Source: Leptospira stimsonii
GTDB taxonomy: Bacteria > Spirochaetota > Leptospiria > Leptospirales > Leptospiraceae
Direction: 5' to 3'
NCBI RefSeq assembly: GCF_003545885.1
Contig: NZ_QHCT01000004.1
Location: 1 to 64,000 of the forward strand
DNA length: 64,000 nucleotides
Each line of letters starts with the position of its first letter. The stretch's first letter is position 1. Under the pieces are notes generated by a model. The model did no database searches and was not told the origin of the DNA. It was given only the letters and a program-made list of their open reading frames with translations. Of this stretch, positions 26,452 to 35,871 are shown one piece after another. A program made the position numbers and the translations under genes.

Positions 26452-28389
26452 TTACTTGTACATCTCTTCGATTTCTTTTTTGTACTTATCGGCGACAACG
26501 TTTCGTTTTATTTTCATCGTTTGAGTAAGTTCGTCTCCGGGTTCGAACTTCTTATCAAGTATCCGAAAACTCGACACCTTTTCGAAATTCTTAAACCCGT
26601 TCTCGTTGGATATCAGGGACTTGATCTCGTTTTTAAAGAGGCTCAGAACGTCCTGATCTCCGTTCAAATTTTTGACTTCGCTTAACATTTTAGAACGAAG
26701 TTCTTTCAGATATTTTTCCAAGGCCTCTTCGTTCGGAACTATCAACGCGCCTAACGTCTTTTGGTCGTGTCCTACCACCATAGCCTGGTGAATGAACTGG
26801 CTTCGAACCAATGCAAACTCGATCGGCTCCGGTTCTAAATTCTCCCCTCCCAGAAGGACGATCGTATCCTTTGCTCTTCCTGAATATTTCAATTCTCCGG
26901 AGGTGGTCCATGCGAGAAGATCCCCCGAGTTCAGCCATCCGTCAGAACTCAAGATTTCTTTCGTTTTCTCCGGCTCTTTATAGTAACCTTTCATTACGTG
27001 ATCACCTTTGTGCCACGCGATCCCTTTGACTCCGGGTTTTGTAATTTCCTTTCCTTTTTCGTCCATCAACTTGATCTGAACTCCCGGAATACAACGACCC
27101 AAGGTTCCCACTGAGATTTCACCGAAAATTCTTCGTGTGGAAATTCCGGATAACTCGGTCATTCCATAACCTTCCAAAATCGGAATTCCGATCGCGTTAA
27201 AGAAAAGATCGATGTATTGAGGAAGCGCACCGGCACCTGAAAGTGCGAATCTCAATTCTCCGCCCAAGCCGCTTTTGATTTTGTTAAACGCGAGTTGAGC
27301 TATCTGATTTGGCAACCAGAGAAGCAGAACCACCCACATAGAAATAAATTTTTGCCAAAGCGAAGCGAAGGTGGATTGTTCGGTGAGATGAAATTCCAAA
27401 CCTTGCAATCTGGATATGTGCTTGTAGTATGTGATCGCGATTTCTTTGAAAAGTCCGAATAACGCCTGTTGCGCGGGAGAAGAGGTTCGAACCTTATCAT
27501 GAATTTTGTTGTAGAGACTTTCCCAAACTCGAGGAACCGAAAGAAGAAGGGTCGGTTTGATTTCCGCCAGGTCTTGACTGAGAGTAGAGATCGAAGTGAA
27601 AGCCTCCGCACCGCCGGCACGGATACAAACGGTTTCCACCAATCTTTCGGCGATATGCCACGGAGGAAGATAGGCCATACTACGATCGGAAGGATAGATT
27701 TTCAGATCCGTTCCTTCCAGAGCGCTGTCGACGTTAAAAACGATGTTCTTATGAGTAAGCATCACACCCTTCGGTTTGCCCGTCGTACCGGAAGTGTAGA
27801 CGATCGTCGCAAGATCCGATTCTTTGATAGCGGATCCTCTTTTGTGGAACTCGTCTCTTCCTTTGGATTGGATCCAATCCTTTCCCTTTTCAATCAAGTC
27901 GCTTAACAAAATTACTTCGAAAGGACCCGTTTCGGCGATTCCGCCTTTTTTGTCGAAAAGAATGATTCTTTTGAGATGAGGATACGCTTCCTTCTGATTG
28001 AGAATCTTTTTCAGAGCCGTTTCATTTTCTAAAAATGCGATGGAACACTCCGCGTGATTGAGAATATAACGAAGATCTTCTTCGGTGGAATCGGTTCCTC
28101 GAGGAACGTCGACACAGCCTATGTTCGTGATTCCCATACTACACCAAATCCAACGAGCGCCCGAATCGGCGATCAGTCCGATCGGAGTTCCCGGTTCGAG
28201 ACCCAAGGAAATCAAACCGGAGCCGATTTGTTGAACGGTTTCGTAAAGATTCTTAAAACTATTGGGTTGGTAATTCTTACCGTCCGGTTTGTAGTATTGC
28301 GCCGTTGAATCCGCGAATTTTTCTGCGGATGCATTCATGACATTGTATAAGGTTTTGGATGGAATGGAGGGAATCTGACTGGTTTTCAT
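26452..28389 (-). CDS. Long-chain acyl-CoA synthetase (AMP-forming)
   Basis: A 645-aa enzyme of the ANL superfamily, long-chain type. The AMP-binding P-loop YTSGTTGKPKGVMLTHKN is at about residue 198; LEGYGMTELSGISTRR (A5), WLNSGDLLAWTTSGELKYSG (A7) and the terminal RNVVADKYKKEIEEMY complete it. It activates fatty acids with ATP and CoA at the inner membrane. Leptospira uses long-chain fatty acids as main carbon source, so several such paralogues are expected. Monocistronic, with a terminator at 26344. Confidence 0.93.
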   Translation of the reverse strand: MKTSQIPSIPSKTLYNVMNASAEKFADSTAQYYKPDGKNYQPNSFKNLYETVQQIGSGLISLGLEPGTPIGLIADSGARWIWCSMGITNIGCVDVPRGTDSTEEDLRYILNHAECSIAFLENETALKKILNQKEAYPHLKRIILFDKKGGIAETGPFEVILLSDLIEKGKDWIQSKGRDEFHKRGSAIKESDLATIVYTSGTTGKPKGVMLTHKNIVFNVDSALEGTDLKIYPSDRSMAYLPPWHIAERLVETVCIRAGGAEAFTSISTLSQDLAEIKPTLLLSVPRVWESLYNKIHDKVRTSSPAQQALFGLFKEIAITYYKHISRLQGLEFHLTEQSTFASLWQKFISMWVVLLLWLPNQIAQLAFNKIKSGLGGELRFALSGAGALPQYIDLFFNAIGIPILEGYGMTELSGISTRRIFGEISVGTLGRCIPGVQIKLMDEKGKEITKPGVKGIAWHKGDHVMKGYYKEPEKTKEILSSDGWLNSGDLLAWTTSGELKYSGRAKDTIVLLGGENLEPEPIEFALVRSQFIHQAMVVGHDQKTLGALIVPNEEALEKYLKELRSKMLSEVKNLNGDQDVLSLFKNEIKSLISNENGFKNFEKVSSFRILDKKFEPGDELTQTMKIKRNVVADKYKKEIEEMYK

Positions 28390-28530
28390 AGCAGGGGAGA
28401 ATTGTAAGAGATCCTACCTTTCAGTCGAGAAAAAATTTGAATGACAAACAAATTCTTCTTACTTGCACTCTCGGATTGCCGAATTATAAATAACAAACGA
28501 TATAAATTATTCCACCGAGCTACATTTTTT

Positions 28531-28546
28531 TGTAATAGCTCCTACA
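28531..28546. repeat. Dispersed 16-bp palindrome, single copy
   Basis: TGTAATAGCTCCTACA, one member of the TGTAGGAGCTCCTACA family, in the gap between the acyl-CoA synthetase start and the GGDEF gene end. Confidence 0.7.
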
Positions 28547-28610
28547 CAAAGCGAAACAGGGGACTCGAATCTCGAACCAAATTCTTCCCATTAAAACGAG
28601 AATTCCCATC

Positions 28611-30413
28611 TCAATGCTGGATATGATTCCTTCCGGATTCCTTGGCATCATAGAGATTTTTATCCGCGATTCCAATCAGATCTTGAACCGATCGAATCGT
28701 CGGTTCGGTATTGCAGGAAATTCCGATGGAAACGGTAAGCTTTGAAAAATGGCTTTTGAGGTGAGCGATATTCAGAGCTTCTACTTTTTCAAGAATATTC
28801 AACGCGACAACGACTGCGCCTTCGATCGGCGTATCCGGTAGGATCACGGCAAATTCTTCTCCGCCATAACGATTGACCATATCATTGGCTCGTCTGAGAC
28901 TTGCACGAATCTCCCGAGCGACGGAAATCAAAGCTCTATCTCCTTCAACGTGTCCGTACGTATCATTGTATTGTTTAAAAAAATCCACGTCGATCATCAA
29001 AAGAGAAAGCGGAGAATGATGTCTGGCGGAACGACTCCAGGCCAATCGAATCTGTTCGTCGAAATACCTTCTGTTAAAAATTCGAGTCAGAGGATCGATA
29101 TACGAAAGCTCTTCCAGTTTCCCCGCGTATTCTTCTATTTCTTCTTTTTCTTTTCGGATCGTTCGAATCCTTTCGGACAAAGCAAGAGATAAGAATAGAA
29201 CGCTTAGAATGATCCCGGTCTGTAAAAAAGGAATCGCCGGTCCTTCCTTTAAAAAAAGACCGAATCGACTGAGCGTAAAGATGATTCCTCCGGAAAGAGT
29301 AAAGAACCAAGCGGTTAAAAAAATGATCGCCTTTCTGTCTCCGCGTAACGCCATAAAGAAGGAAATCAAAAAGATCACCGTCATCTGAAGCAAAGGAAAC
29401 AAAGAGGTGAACGGAATCAGATAACGTCCCGGAAGAAGAGGAATCAAAAAACCCAATACCAAGGCGGCCCAAAGAGATATTTTTAGGAATACGTTTAAAA
29501 TCGTAGAACTCTTTTTAGTTTCCAAAAAGGAGGAAAGAAACAAGGCCATAAAGACCATCATCAACACAATCGATTCAAGATGAAGTTGATTGATAAAAGT
29601 GGGTTGATTCTGAAAAAACCATTCAAAAGCGTAACCCGGTAAAATGATCTGATATAAAAGAACCGAAAGAATTAGGAAAGAATAATATAATAAATATCTT
29701 TCCTTGAGTCCCAGATATAAGAAAAGATTAAAGAAAGCCATCACGGCGAGAGCGCCGAAAAAAGCCGCGTCCTTAGCAAGGTCGTATTTTGTTTCCCGAA
29801 TTCTCGCCTTGTTTTCATACAAAGTCATCGAAAGACTGACTGCGCCCTCCGTTAAGACTCGGACGACAACCCTGGTTTTCCCTTTTTTCTCCACGGGGAG
29901 GGGAAACAAAAACATCCTGTTCTCGATCGGCCTGGACAAAAAAGGAAGCGTATCACCCGTGTTGAATTCTCCCTTCAAACCGTCCGGACCTTGATAATAC
30001 AAATCGATCTGATCCAAATGAGGGTAGTGAAACGCAAGAGTGAATTCTTTCGAAAGGGTTTCCTTTGTTTCGATCTCGAAAACGAGCCAATATGGAACGG
30101 GATCATAACCGAATCCGAGCGTAGAATTTTTTACTTCCTGAATGGGAATGTTCTGGAGTTCAGAGAAAAAGTTTTCGGCACGATACGAATAGTTCGGATC
30201 TCTGACGTAGAATACGGATTTGAGAAGAGATCCTTTGTTCGAAAAATCGGGCTGGATGACAAAAGCCGGCTCAATTCCAAAAAGCGATTGGGATAAGAAT
30301 AAGAAACAACATAAAAATAAACGAATTTTCGAGTTCAAAATAAACTTCGAATCGTACTTTAAATCTAGGATCGTTTTCATTTTGTTTCGAATTTTTAGAA
30401 TTGGATCTTTCAT
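28611..30413 (-). CDS. 7TM receptor-diguanylate cyclase (7TMR-DISM/GGDEF)
   Basis: A 600-aa membrane protein. A signal-like helix (residues about 30-47) is followed by an extracytoplasmic 7TMR-DISMED2 domain (about 50-200), seven membrane helices (about 213-420), a short coiled linker EKEEIEEYAGKLEELSYIDP, and a GGDEF domain with RYGGEEFAVILPDTP at about residue 525. The active motif GGEEF is intact, and RAND five residues before it fits the c-di-GMP inhibitory site RxxD, so product feedback is likely. It should make c-di-GMP in response to an outside ligand. Confidence 0.92.
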   Translation of the reverse strand: MKDPILKIRNKMKTILDLKYDSKFILNSKIRLFLCCFLFLSQSLFGIEPAFVIQPDFSNKGSLLKSVFYVRDPNYSYRAENFFSELQNIPIQEVKNSTLGFGYDPVPYWLVFEIETKETLSKEFTLAFHYPHLDQIDLYYQGPDGLKGEFNTGDTLPFLSRPIENRMFLFPLPVEKKGKTRVVVRVLTEGAVSLSMTLYENKARIRETKYDLAKDAAFFGALAVMAFFNLFLYLGLKERYLLYYSFLILSVLLYQIILPGYAFEWFFQNQPTFINQLHLESIVLMMVFMALFLSSFLETKKSSTILNVFLKISLWAALVLGFLIPLLPGRYLIPFTSLFPLLQMTVIFLISFFMALRGDRKAIIFLTAWFFTLSGGIIFTLSRFGLFLKEGPAIPFLQTGIILSVLFLSLALSERIRTIRKEKEEIEEYAGKLEELSYIDPLTRIFNRRYFDEQIRLAWSRSARHHSPLSLLMIDVDFFKQYNDTYGHVEGDRALISVAREIRASLRRANDMVNRYGGEEFAVILPDTPIEGAVVVALNILEKVEALNIAHLKSHFSKLTVSIGISCNTEPTIRSVQDLIGIADKNLYDAKESGRNHIQH

Positions 30414-30820
30414 AGAAATGATTCCAAGTGATAGACGATAGAATCTACAAATTCACTCAAAAAACTTTTTTCGAACGATTTCTACACGATGAAACTTGTC
30501 ATTTTATCTGCAACGTATTCCATTCGAGAATACCCTAAAATCGGCGTAAGGTGAAGAAAAGAATGCAGTGAGTAATTAGGAATTTGAAACGAAGTCAATT
30601 TCTTTTTTCTAAGAGGATAAAATTCCCGTTTGGCGATCTCGACCTTCAAAATCGGCTGATCCACTTATAAAACGATTCCCCATTTTTCCAAAAGAAGGGA
30701 GAAGAAATTCCGATTTCCCGAGCCCATAAAATTCATTCTCCTGAAAGATTATTTCGTGACTCGAAGCGCCGGTTCTTTGAAGAATGGTGAAGATCATACT
30801 TGTATTAAGGATAACGCGCC
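30414..30820. other. Divergent intergenic region
   Basis: 407 bases between two divergent signalling genes. It must carry both promoters. Only short unconvincing frames are present. No tRNA or clear riboswitch is seen. Confidence 0.5.
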
Positions 30821-33757
30821 GTGGATAAAGAGCCTATCAATCCGAACGACTTCGAGAAACAATCCATTCTTCAAAAAGCCAAAAACTGGTTCGGCTTTGT
30901 TCTCGAATTCACTCACATTCTTTACTTAGGTATTAGAGCGAAATTAGCCCTTTTTACGGGTGCACTCATCGCGCTCACGGTCTTCATTCTTTCTACGATC
31001 GACGTAAATCAGCAAACTGAGATTCTCACTCAGAGTTACGAAAAAGAAGCGGCGATTTCCAGGCATTACATTTCCGGTCTTGTTTTGGAATTGGAAAATA
31101 TTTCCAGCAGTTTGATTCGTGTTGAATCCTTTCGGGAACGTGTAAAAAGACAAAGCCAGGCTCTTCGAAAATATAGAACGAAGGTCGTCACCCAAGAAGA
31201 AAAACAAGTCAGTCTTTTCGGATTTAAGACGAAACTTTTCGGCGTTCTTGGAAAAGAAAAAAAATCTTCCGTAAAGGATACATACTATTCCGTTTATCTT
31301 TCCAAAGACGATATTGCCGAACTGGAAAAGAATACGAAATATCTTCTCAAAGATCCCAACGGTCTCGGAATTTCCGACTCGATGTATTCTAAACTTCTCA
31401 ATATGGCGCAACAAGTTGCTGTCCTTGAAGCGGATCTCAATGAACAAAAACAAAAATGGGACGAACTCGGAGGAAAAGAAGGCGGGACCGCAAAAGAAAA
31501 ATTACCCATAGAACAAAAAATGGAACTCTTAAAGACCGGGATCGAAAAGGCGAGAAATCAACTCGATCATTCCATTTTAGAACTCGCGCTTCCGAAACAA
31601 CATCGAAAAATTGAGGAACTGGGGCTCAACATGTCTCAGTTTAGAATTCAGACCTTTCCCGTTCTTTCCAATCAATGGAAGGAGAATCTGACTCCGTCTT
31701 TCGACACGAGAATTTTCAAACCGGACGGACCGATCAACGGAAACGAAATTCTTCCAGTCGTCAACGCGAATTTGAAAGACTCGATCTCGAAAGTTCTTTC
31801 GTTGGATTTCGATATGGAATCCGACGAAAACGCTTACAGCGTTGGAAAGATGGAATTGCAGACTTTGTATTCTCCGATTTTTCGGAATCAAAGTTCCACG
31901 GAAAGAGCCAATACGATCCGAAACAAACTTCCGGATTTTGCAAAACGTTATCTGCAACAGGACGCAAGTATCGCAAAACGTGTGGCTGAACTTGTAGGAC
32001 CCTTGAAAAAAAGAATATCCGAACTCAAAGAGAAAAAACCTCCGGTTCCTCCTTTTAAGGATAAAAGTTTCAACGACCTCTATTCTAAATATTCGAAACT
32101 CATCCAAGAAAGGGAGAATGAGTTTGAAAAATTCAGAAACGAATTTTCGGAAGATAAGAAGAATCAAGAAGCCGTCGCTCAGAAAATAAAACCTGGCAAA
32201 ACAAAATCTCCGAAAGAAAAAACGTTTTTCCCGATTCAGAGCGACACGGATCTTTTGATCGATGCGTTAGGCGAAATTAGGAATGCCGGTTTGGAAGATT
32301 TGATCGTCCTTCGATTCAGTCAGAATTCCGGAGCCTACTTGGATTATCTAAGAGATCCGAAGATACAAAACCTAACAAAGGAAAGATGGGCCGCGATCCG
32401 GGAATGGATCTATTCCGGTAAAAGTGAAACTCCGACACCTCAATTAAAAAAACTAATCTCGGACGGAATCATCGCAAACTCAAGAGGAGAAGCCGAGGAA
32501 ATTTTATGGAGCCTGGATTCGAAACCGCTTCTTTCGGAGACTTCGGAAGAAGTGAGTTCCAATCTTCTTTCCGCGAATCTCTCCGGAATTTCAAGAACAC
32601 TCGTGGATCGGACCGAAGGTTTGGAGATGATCCGGAAAAACAGGAATTCCGCGATCGCGACTGCAATGCTCATCTGTGCGATCGCAATTCTTCTTGCAAT
32701 CTTGATCTCCGGATTTGTGGTTCAGAAAATCAAAAGAATCATCTTTCACGCTCAGGAAGTGGGGCACGGAAATCTGGAAGTTCAATTCGAACAGGGCGGG
32801 CAGGACGAGCTGGGAACTCTTACGGTCGCTCTCAATTCGATGGTTTCCGGATTGAGAGAAAGGGAAAAAATTAAGAATATTCTGGGAACGATGATCGATC
32901 CCGTCGTCGTCAGCGAGGCAATGGTGGACCTTGCGGCACTAAAACGGGGAAGCGAAAAAAGGATCACCGCATTTTTTTCCGATGTAGCAGGATTTTCGAA
33001 TATTAGCGAAAAATTAACTTCTGTCGAATTAGCATCATTGTTAAACGAATATCTTTCAGCGATGACGATCGTGCTTAAAAAACACGAGGGGGTTTTGGAT
33101 AAGTACATAGGGGATGCGATCGTTGGCATATTCAATGCTCCGGTGGAAGTGGAAGATCATTGTCTCAAAGCCGCTCGAGCTTCCGTCGAAATGGTGGAGA
33201 GACTGGACGTTTTACGCGAGGAGTGGAAGGCGCGAAAGGCTTATATACAAGAAGCGCAAGAGATGACTTTTCGGATCGGACTCAACACTGGTCTCGCTAA
33301 AGTCGGTTTTATGGGAACCGATTCCATTTCCGCTTATACGATGATGGGAGACACTGTAAATCTCGCCGCGAGACTCGAGGCCGCGGGAAAAGACTACGGC
33401 GTCAATATTCTCATCGGAGAATCCGTTCAACACGAAATCAAGGATGAATTTTTCACAAGACTCTTAGATGTGGTTCGAGTCAAAGGAAAGAACGAACCGG
33501 TAAAACTATACGAATTAGTGGGAAGACACGACAAGATTTCGGAAAGAATCGAAGCGTCGGCACTGGAATTTGCAAAAGGGTTCGAGGCGTATTTGAACAG
33601 AGAATGGTCTCTTGCACAAGAATTTTTAGAAAGTTCTCAGATTACAAGGGGAGCAAAGGACAAAGCCGCCATCAATCTGATCGAACGTTGCGAAGATTAT
33701 AAACTGAATCCTCCGGAAAAAACCTGGGACGGAGTTTATACAAGAACTCACAAATAG
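30821..33757 (+). CDS. Membrane adenylate/guanylate cyclase with HAMP domain
   Basis: A 978-aa class III nucleotide cyclase. A membrane helix (residues about 38-58) precedes a very long lysine/glutamate-rich periplasmic part with coiled-coil stretches, a second helix (about 610-632), a HAMP domain (about 632-690; GQDELGTLTVALNSMVSGL) and the cyclase domain (about 705-885). The catalytic parts ITAFFSDVAGFSNISEKL and YIGDAIVGIFNAPVEVEDHC carry the two metal-binding aspartates. The gene starts with GTG after AAGGATAA. The extracytoplasmic region resembles no sensor domain I know. Confidence 0.9.
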   Translation: MDKEPINPNDFEKQSILQKAKNWFGFVLEFTHILYLGIRAKLALFTGALIALTVFILSTIDVNQQTEILTQSYEKEAAISRHYISGLVLELENISSSLIRVESFRERVKRQSQALRKYRTKVVTQEEKQVSLFGFKTKLFGVLGKEKKSSVKDTYYSVYLSKDDIAELEKNTKYLLKDPNGLGISDSMYSKLLNMAQQVAVLEADLNEQKQKWDELGGKEGGTAKEKLPIEQKMELLKTGIEKARNQLDHSILELALPKQHRKIEELGLNMSQFRIQTFPVLSNQWKENLTPSFDTRIFKPDGPINGNEILPVVNANLKDSISKVLSLDFDMESDENAYSVGKMELQTLYSPIFRNQSSTERANTIRNKLPDFAKRYLQQDASIAKRVAELVGPLKKRISELKEKKPPVPPFKDKSFNDLYSKYSKLIQERENEFEKFRNEFSEDKKNQEAVAQKIKPGKTKSPKEKTFFPIQSDTDLLIDALGEIRNAGLEDLIVLRFSQNSGAYLDYLRDPKIQNLTKERWAAIREWIYSGKSETPTPQLKKLISDGIIANSRGEAEEILWSLDSKPLLSETSEEVSSNLLSANLSGISRTLVDRTEGLEMIRKNRNSAIATAMLICAIAILLAILISGFVVQKIKRIIFHAQEVGHGNLEVQFEQGGQDELGTLTVALNSMVSGLREREKIKNILGTMIDPVVVSEAMVDLAALKRGSEKRITAFFSDVAGFSNISEKLTSVELASLLNEYLSAMTIVLKKHEGVLDKYIGDAIVGIFNAPVEVEDHCLKAARASVEMVERLDVLREEWKARKAYIQEAQEMTFRIGLNTGLAKVGFMGTDSISAYTMMGDTVNLAARLEAAGKDYGVNILIGESVQHEIKDEFFTRLLDVVRVKGKNEPVKLYELVGRHDKISERIEASALEFAKGFEAYLNREWSLAQEFLESSQITRGAKDKAAINLIERCEDYKLNPPEKTWDGVYTRTHK

Positions 33758-35121
33758 AAAATCGTATCAGCGGCCAGAAAAAAAAGGCCGCTGAAGAATA
33801 TCAAAAAAATAGAATATTCCTTTTTTAATTTTAAAAAGACAAGACTTACGATCGTCCAAAGAAGCGGGAGCCAGAGAATATGATCGGTGACGTTTCGAAA
33901 GTCGAATTCCGCTGTTCCTTCCTGGAAAAGAATCGATTTCGCAAAATAGATTCCCAAATAAAGAATCACTGCACAAACGCAGGCAGTCACGTAATTCAAG
34001 GTGTGTTTTAAAAGTTGCGATTCCTTTGTTTTTTCCACGATTCCGGCGCCGCCCAAAATAAAAACAAACGAAGGCAAAAACGTATAATATGCCGTAATAA
34101 ATAATCCGAACAGACCCGCGATCGTGTTCCCATAATGATGAGCACCCGCCAAAAAACCGATAAACGTCAAAACCATCACAAGGGGGCCCGGAGTGCTCTC
34201 TCCAAAAGAAAGACCGTCTAACATCTCTTTGTTGGAAATCCAGGAGAATTTAGCGACCGCAAAATCGGCAACGGTGGGAAGAATCGCGTATGCTCCTCCG
34301 AAGGTAAGAAGCGCCGTCTTTGTAAAAAACAAAATCAATTCTTCCCAAAATCGAAATCCGGACGTATGAAAAAGTAAAATTCCGAGGATCGGAAGAACCC
34401 AAAGAATCAATCCGATACTTCCGACTTTGCTGATTTGTTTAAGAATGAGAGTGGAATCCTCTCTCTTTTGATCCAACTTCGTTTGCAAATCGATGCTTCC
34501 GGAGCTCGTTCCGATTGATGCCGACGAATTTGAAAAAGATTCGGAATTCTTCTTGGATGTAAAAAAGGAAAGGATCCCTAAGGAAAGCGAAGATAAAAGA
34601 AGATACGGATAGGGAATCGAAAAAAACAACATTCCTAGAAACGTAAGGAGGAAACAAAATTTTTGTCCGTTGGACTGAATCCTTTTTTTCGCCAGATTCG
34701 AAAAAGCGAGGAGGATGATCGCAAGAACCGCCGGTTTGACTCCGTTCAAAAAGGAAATCGCATAGGGAACTTGTCCATAATAAAAATAGAATATACCGAT
34801 TCCACAAAATAGAAAAAAGGAAGGAAGTATAAAAAAGAGACCCGCCAGAATCCCTCCGCGAATTCCGTGAAGGATCCAACCCAAGTAGGTCGCGAGTTGT
34901 TGCGCTTCCGGTCCGGGAAGAAGCATACAATAACTCAGGGCGTGGGAAAATTTCTCCTCCGAAATCCATTTTTTTTCTTCGACGAGGGTTTTGTGCATTA
35001 GGCTGATCTGACCCGCGGGTCCCCCGAAACTCAACCAACCGAGTTGAAACCAAAAACGAAAGGCTTCCTTTTTGGAAGGAATCAAGATGGAAGTCTCCCG
35101 ATTCGAAAGAAAAGGGGCCAT
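33748..35121 (-). CDS. chrA: Chromate transporter ChrA
   Basis: A 457-aa long-chain CHR protein with two homologous halves. The first half carries FQLGWLSFGGPAGQISLMHK and LPGPEAQQLATYLG; the second carries TFGGAYAILPTVADFAV and GFLAGAHHYG. It exports chromate from the cytoplasm. The ATG at 35121 (MAPFLSNRETS) is preferred; the frame extends to 35151. Either start lies inside the end of the upstream methyltransferase gene, so translation is probably coupled. Its stop overlaps the convergent cyclase gene end by 10 bp. Confidence 0.9.
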   Translation of the reverse strand: MAPFLSNRETSILIPSKKEAFRFWFQLGWLSFGGPAGQISLMHKTLVEEKKWISEEKFSHALSYCMLLPGPEAQQLATYLGWILHGIRGGILAGLFFILPSFFLFCGIGIFYFYYGQVPYAISFLNGVKPAVLAIILLAFSNLAKKRIQSNGQKFCFLLTFLGMLFFSIPYPYLLLSSLSLGILSFFTSKKNSESFSNSSASIGTSSGSIDLQTKLDQKREDSTLILKQISKVGSIGLILWVLPILGILLFHTSGFRFWEELILFFTKTALLTFGGAYAILPTVADFAVAKFSWISNKEMLDGLSFGESTPGPLVMVLTFIGFLAGAHHYGNTIAGLFGLFITAYYTFLPSFVFILGGAGIVEKTKESQLLKHTLNYVTACVCAVILYLGIYFAKSILFQEGTAEFDFRNVTDHILWLPLLWTIVSLVFLKLKKEYSIFLIFFSGLFFLAADTIFYL

Positions 35122-35828
35122 TCCACCATTCTCGTTTTTTCGTCTCCCCAAGCGGATCGTAGATTTTCTTCGATGAGAAGCACGGGATCACTTTCATTTT
35201 TTTGAATATACTTCTGAACACTGGACCAGGTTCTTAGATAACCGAGGACTTGGTCCACGGTCCATTCTTCTTTCATACTAAAGAAAGGGGGTGTGATTTT
35301 TTCGAAAGGGAAAGAGATCGTTTTATATTCTTCTTCCACGTATCTTCTTTCCGGGGGCCAATAGGAACCCACGATTTCGCCGTAGAGACGATCGATGAGA
35401 GAATCGATTTCAGGAATGATTCGATGTAGACCGTATCCCCAAATCGCGAGAATTCCGTTTTTCTTCCCGACGCGGAGGACCTCCTTATAAAAGGGTTCGA
35501 AATCAAACCAGTGAAATGCCTGCGCTACGGTGATCAAATCTACTTCAGAATTTTCTAATGTAGATTCCTCTGCCTTTGCGACGCGGTATTCGACGCGAGG
35601 ATGAGATTCTGCGTTTGCAATTTGATTTTCGCTCGGATCGGTCGCGATCACTTTGTCGAAAAATTCCGCGAGCGAAACCGCGGCTTGCCCGTTTCCGGTT
35701 CCACAGTCCCAGACGACGTTTCCGTTCGGAACGAGACTTTTTAGATAGGCGAAGAGTTCTCTTGGATAACAGGGTCTGAATTCGGAATAAGAAGAAGAAT
35801 GAGAGGAAAAATGATCTCTGAAACTCAT
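35082..35828 (-). CDS. Class I SAM-dependent methyltransferase
   Basis: A 248-aa methyltransferase, type 11. NVVWDCGTGNGQAAVSLAEF is motif I at about residue 35; VIATDPSENQIANAESHPRV is the strand-2 region and VDLITVAQAFHWFDFEPFYK motif III, characteristic of the YcgJ/UbiE-like group. The C-terminal WPLFFRIGR is the usual ending. It overlaps the chrA start by about 40 bp. The substrate is unknown. Confidence 0.87.
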   Translation of the reverse strand: MSFRDHFSSHSSSYSEFRPCYPRELFAYLKSLVPNGNVVWDCGTGNGQAAVSLAEFFDKVIATDPSENQIANAESHPRVEYRVAKAEESTLENSEVDLITVAQAFHWFDFEPFYKEVLRVGKKNGILAIWGYGLHRIIPEIDSLIDRLYGEIVGSYWPPERRYVEEEYKTISFPFEKITPPFFSMKEEWTVDQVLGYLRTWSSVQKYIQKNESDPVLLIEENLRSAWGDEKTRMVEWPLFFRIGRLPS

Positions 35829-35871
35829 AGACTCAAGTTTTCAGAGATCATGGATAAGACTCAAGTCGGTT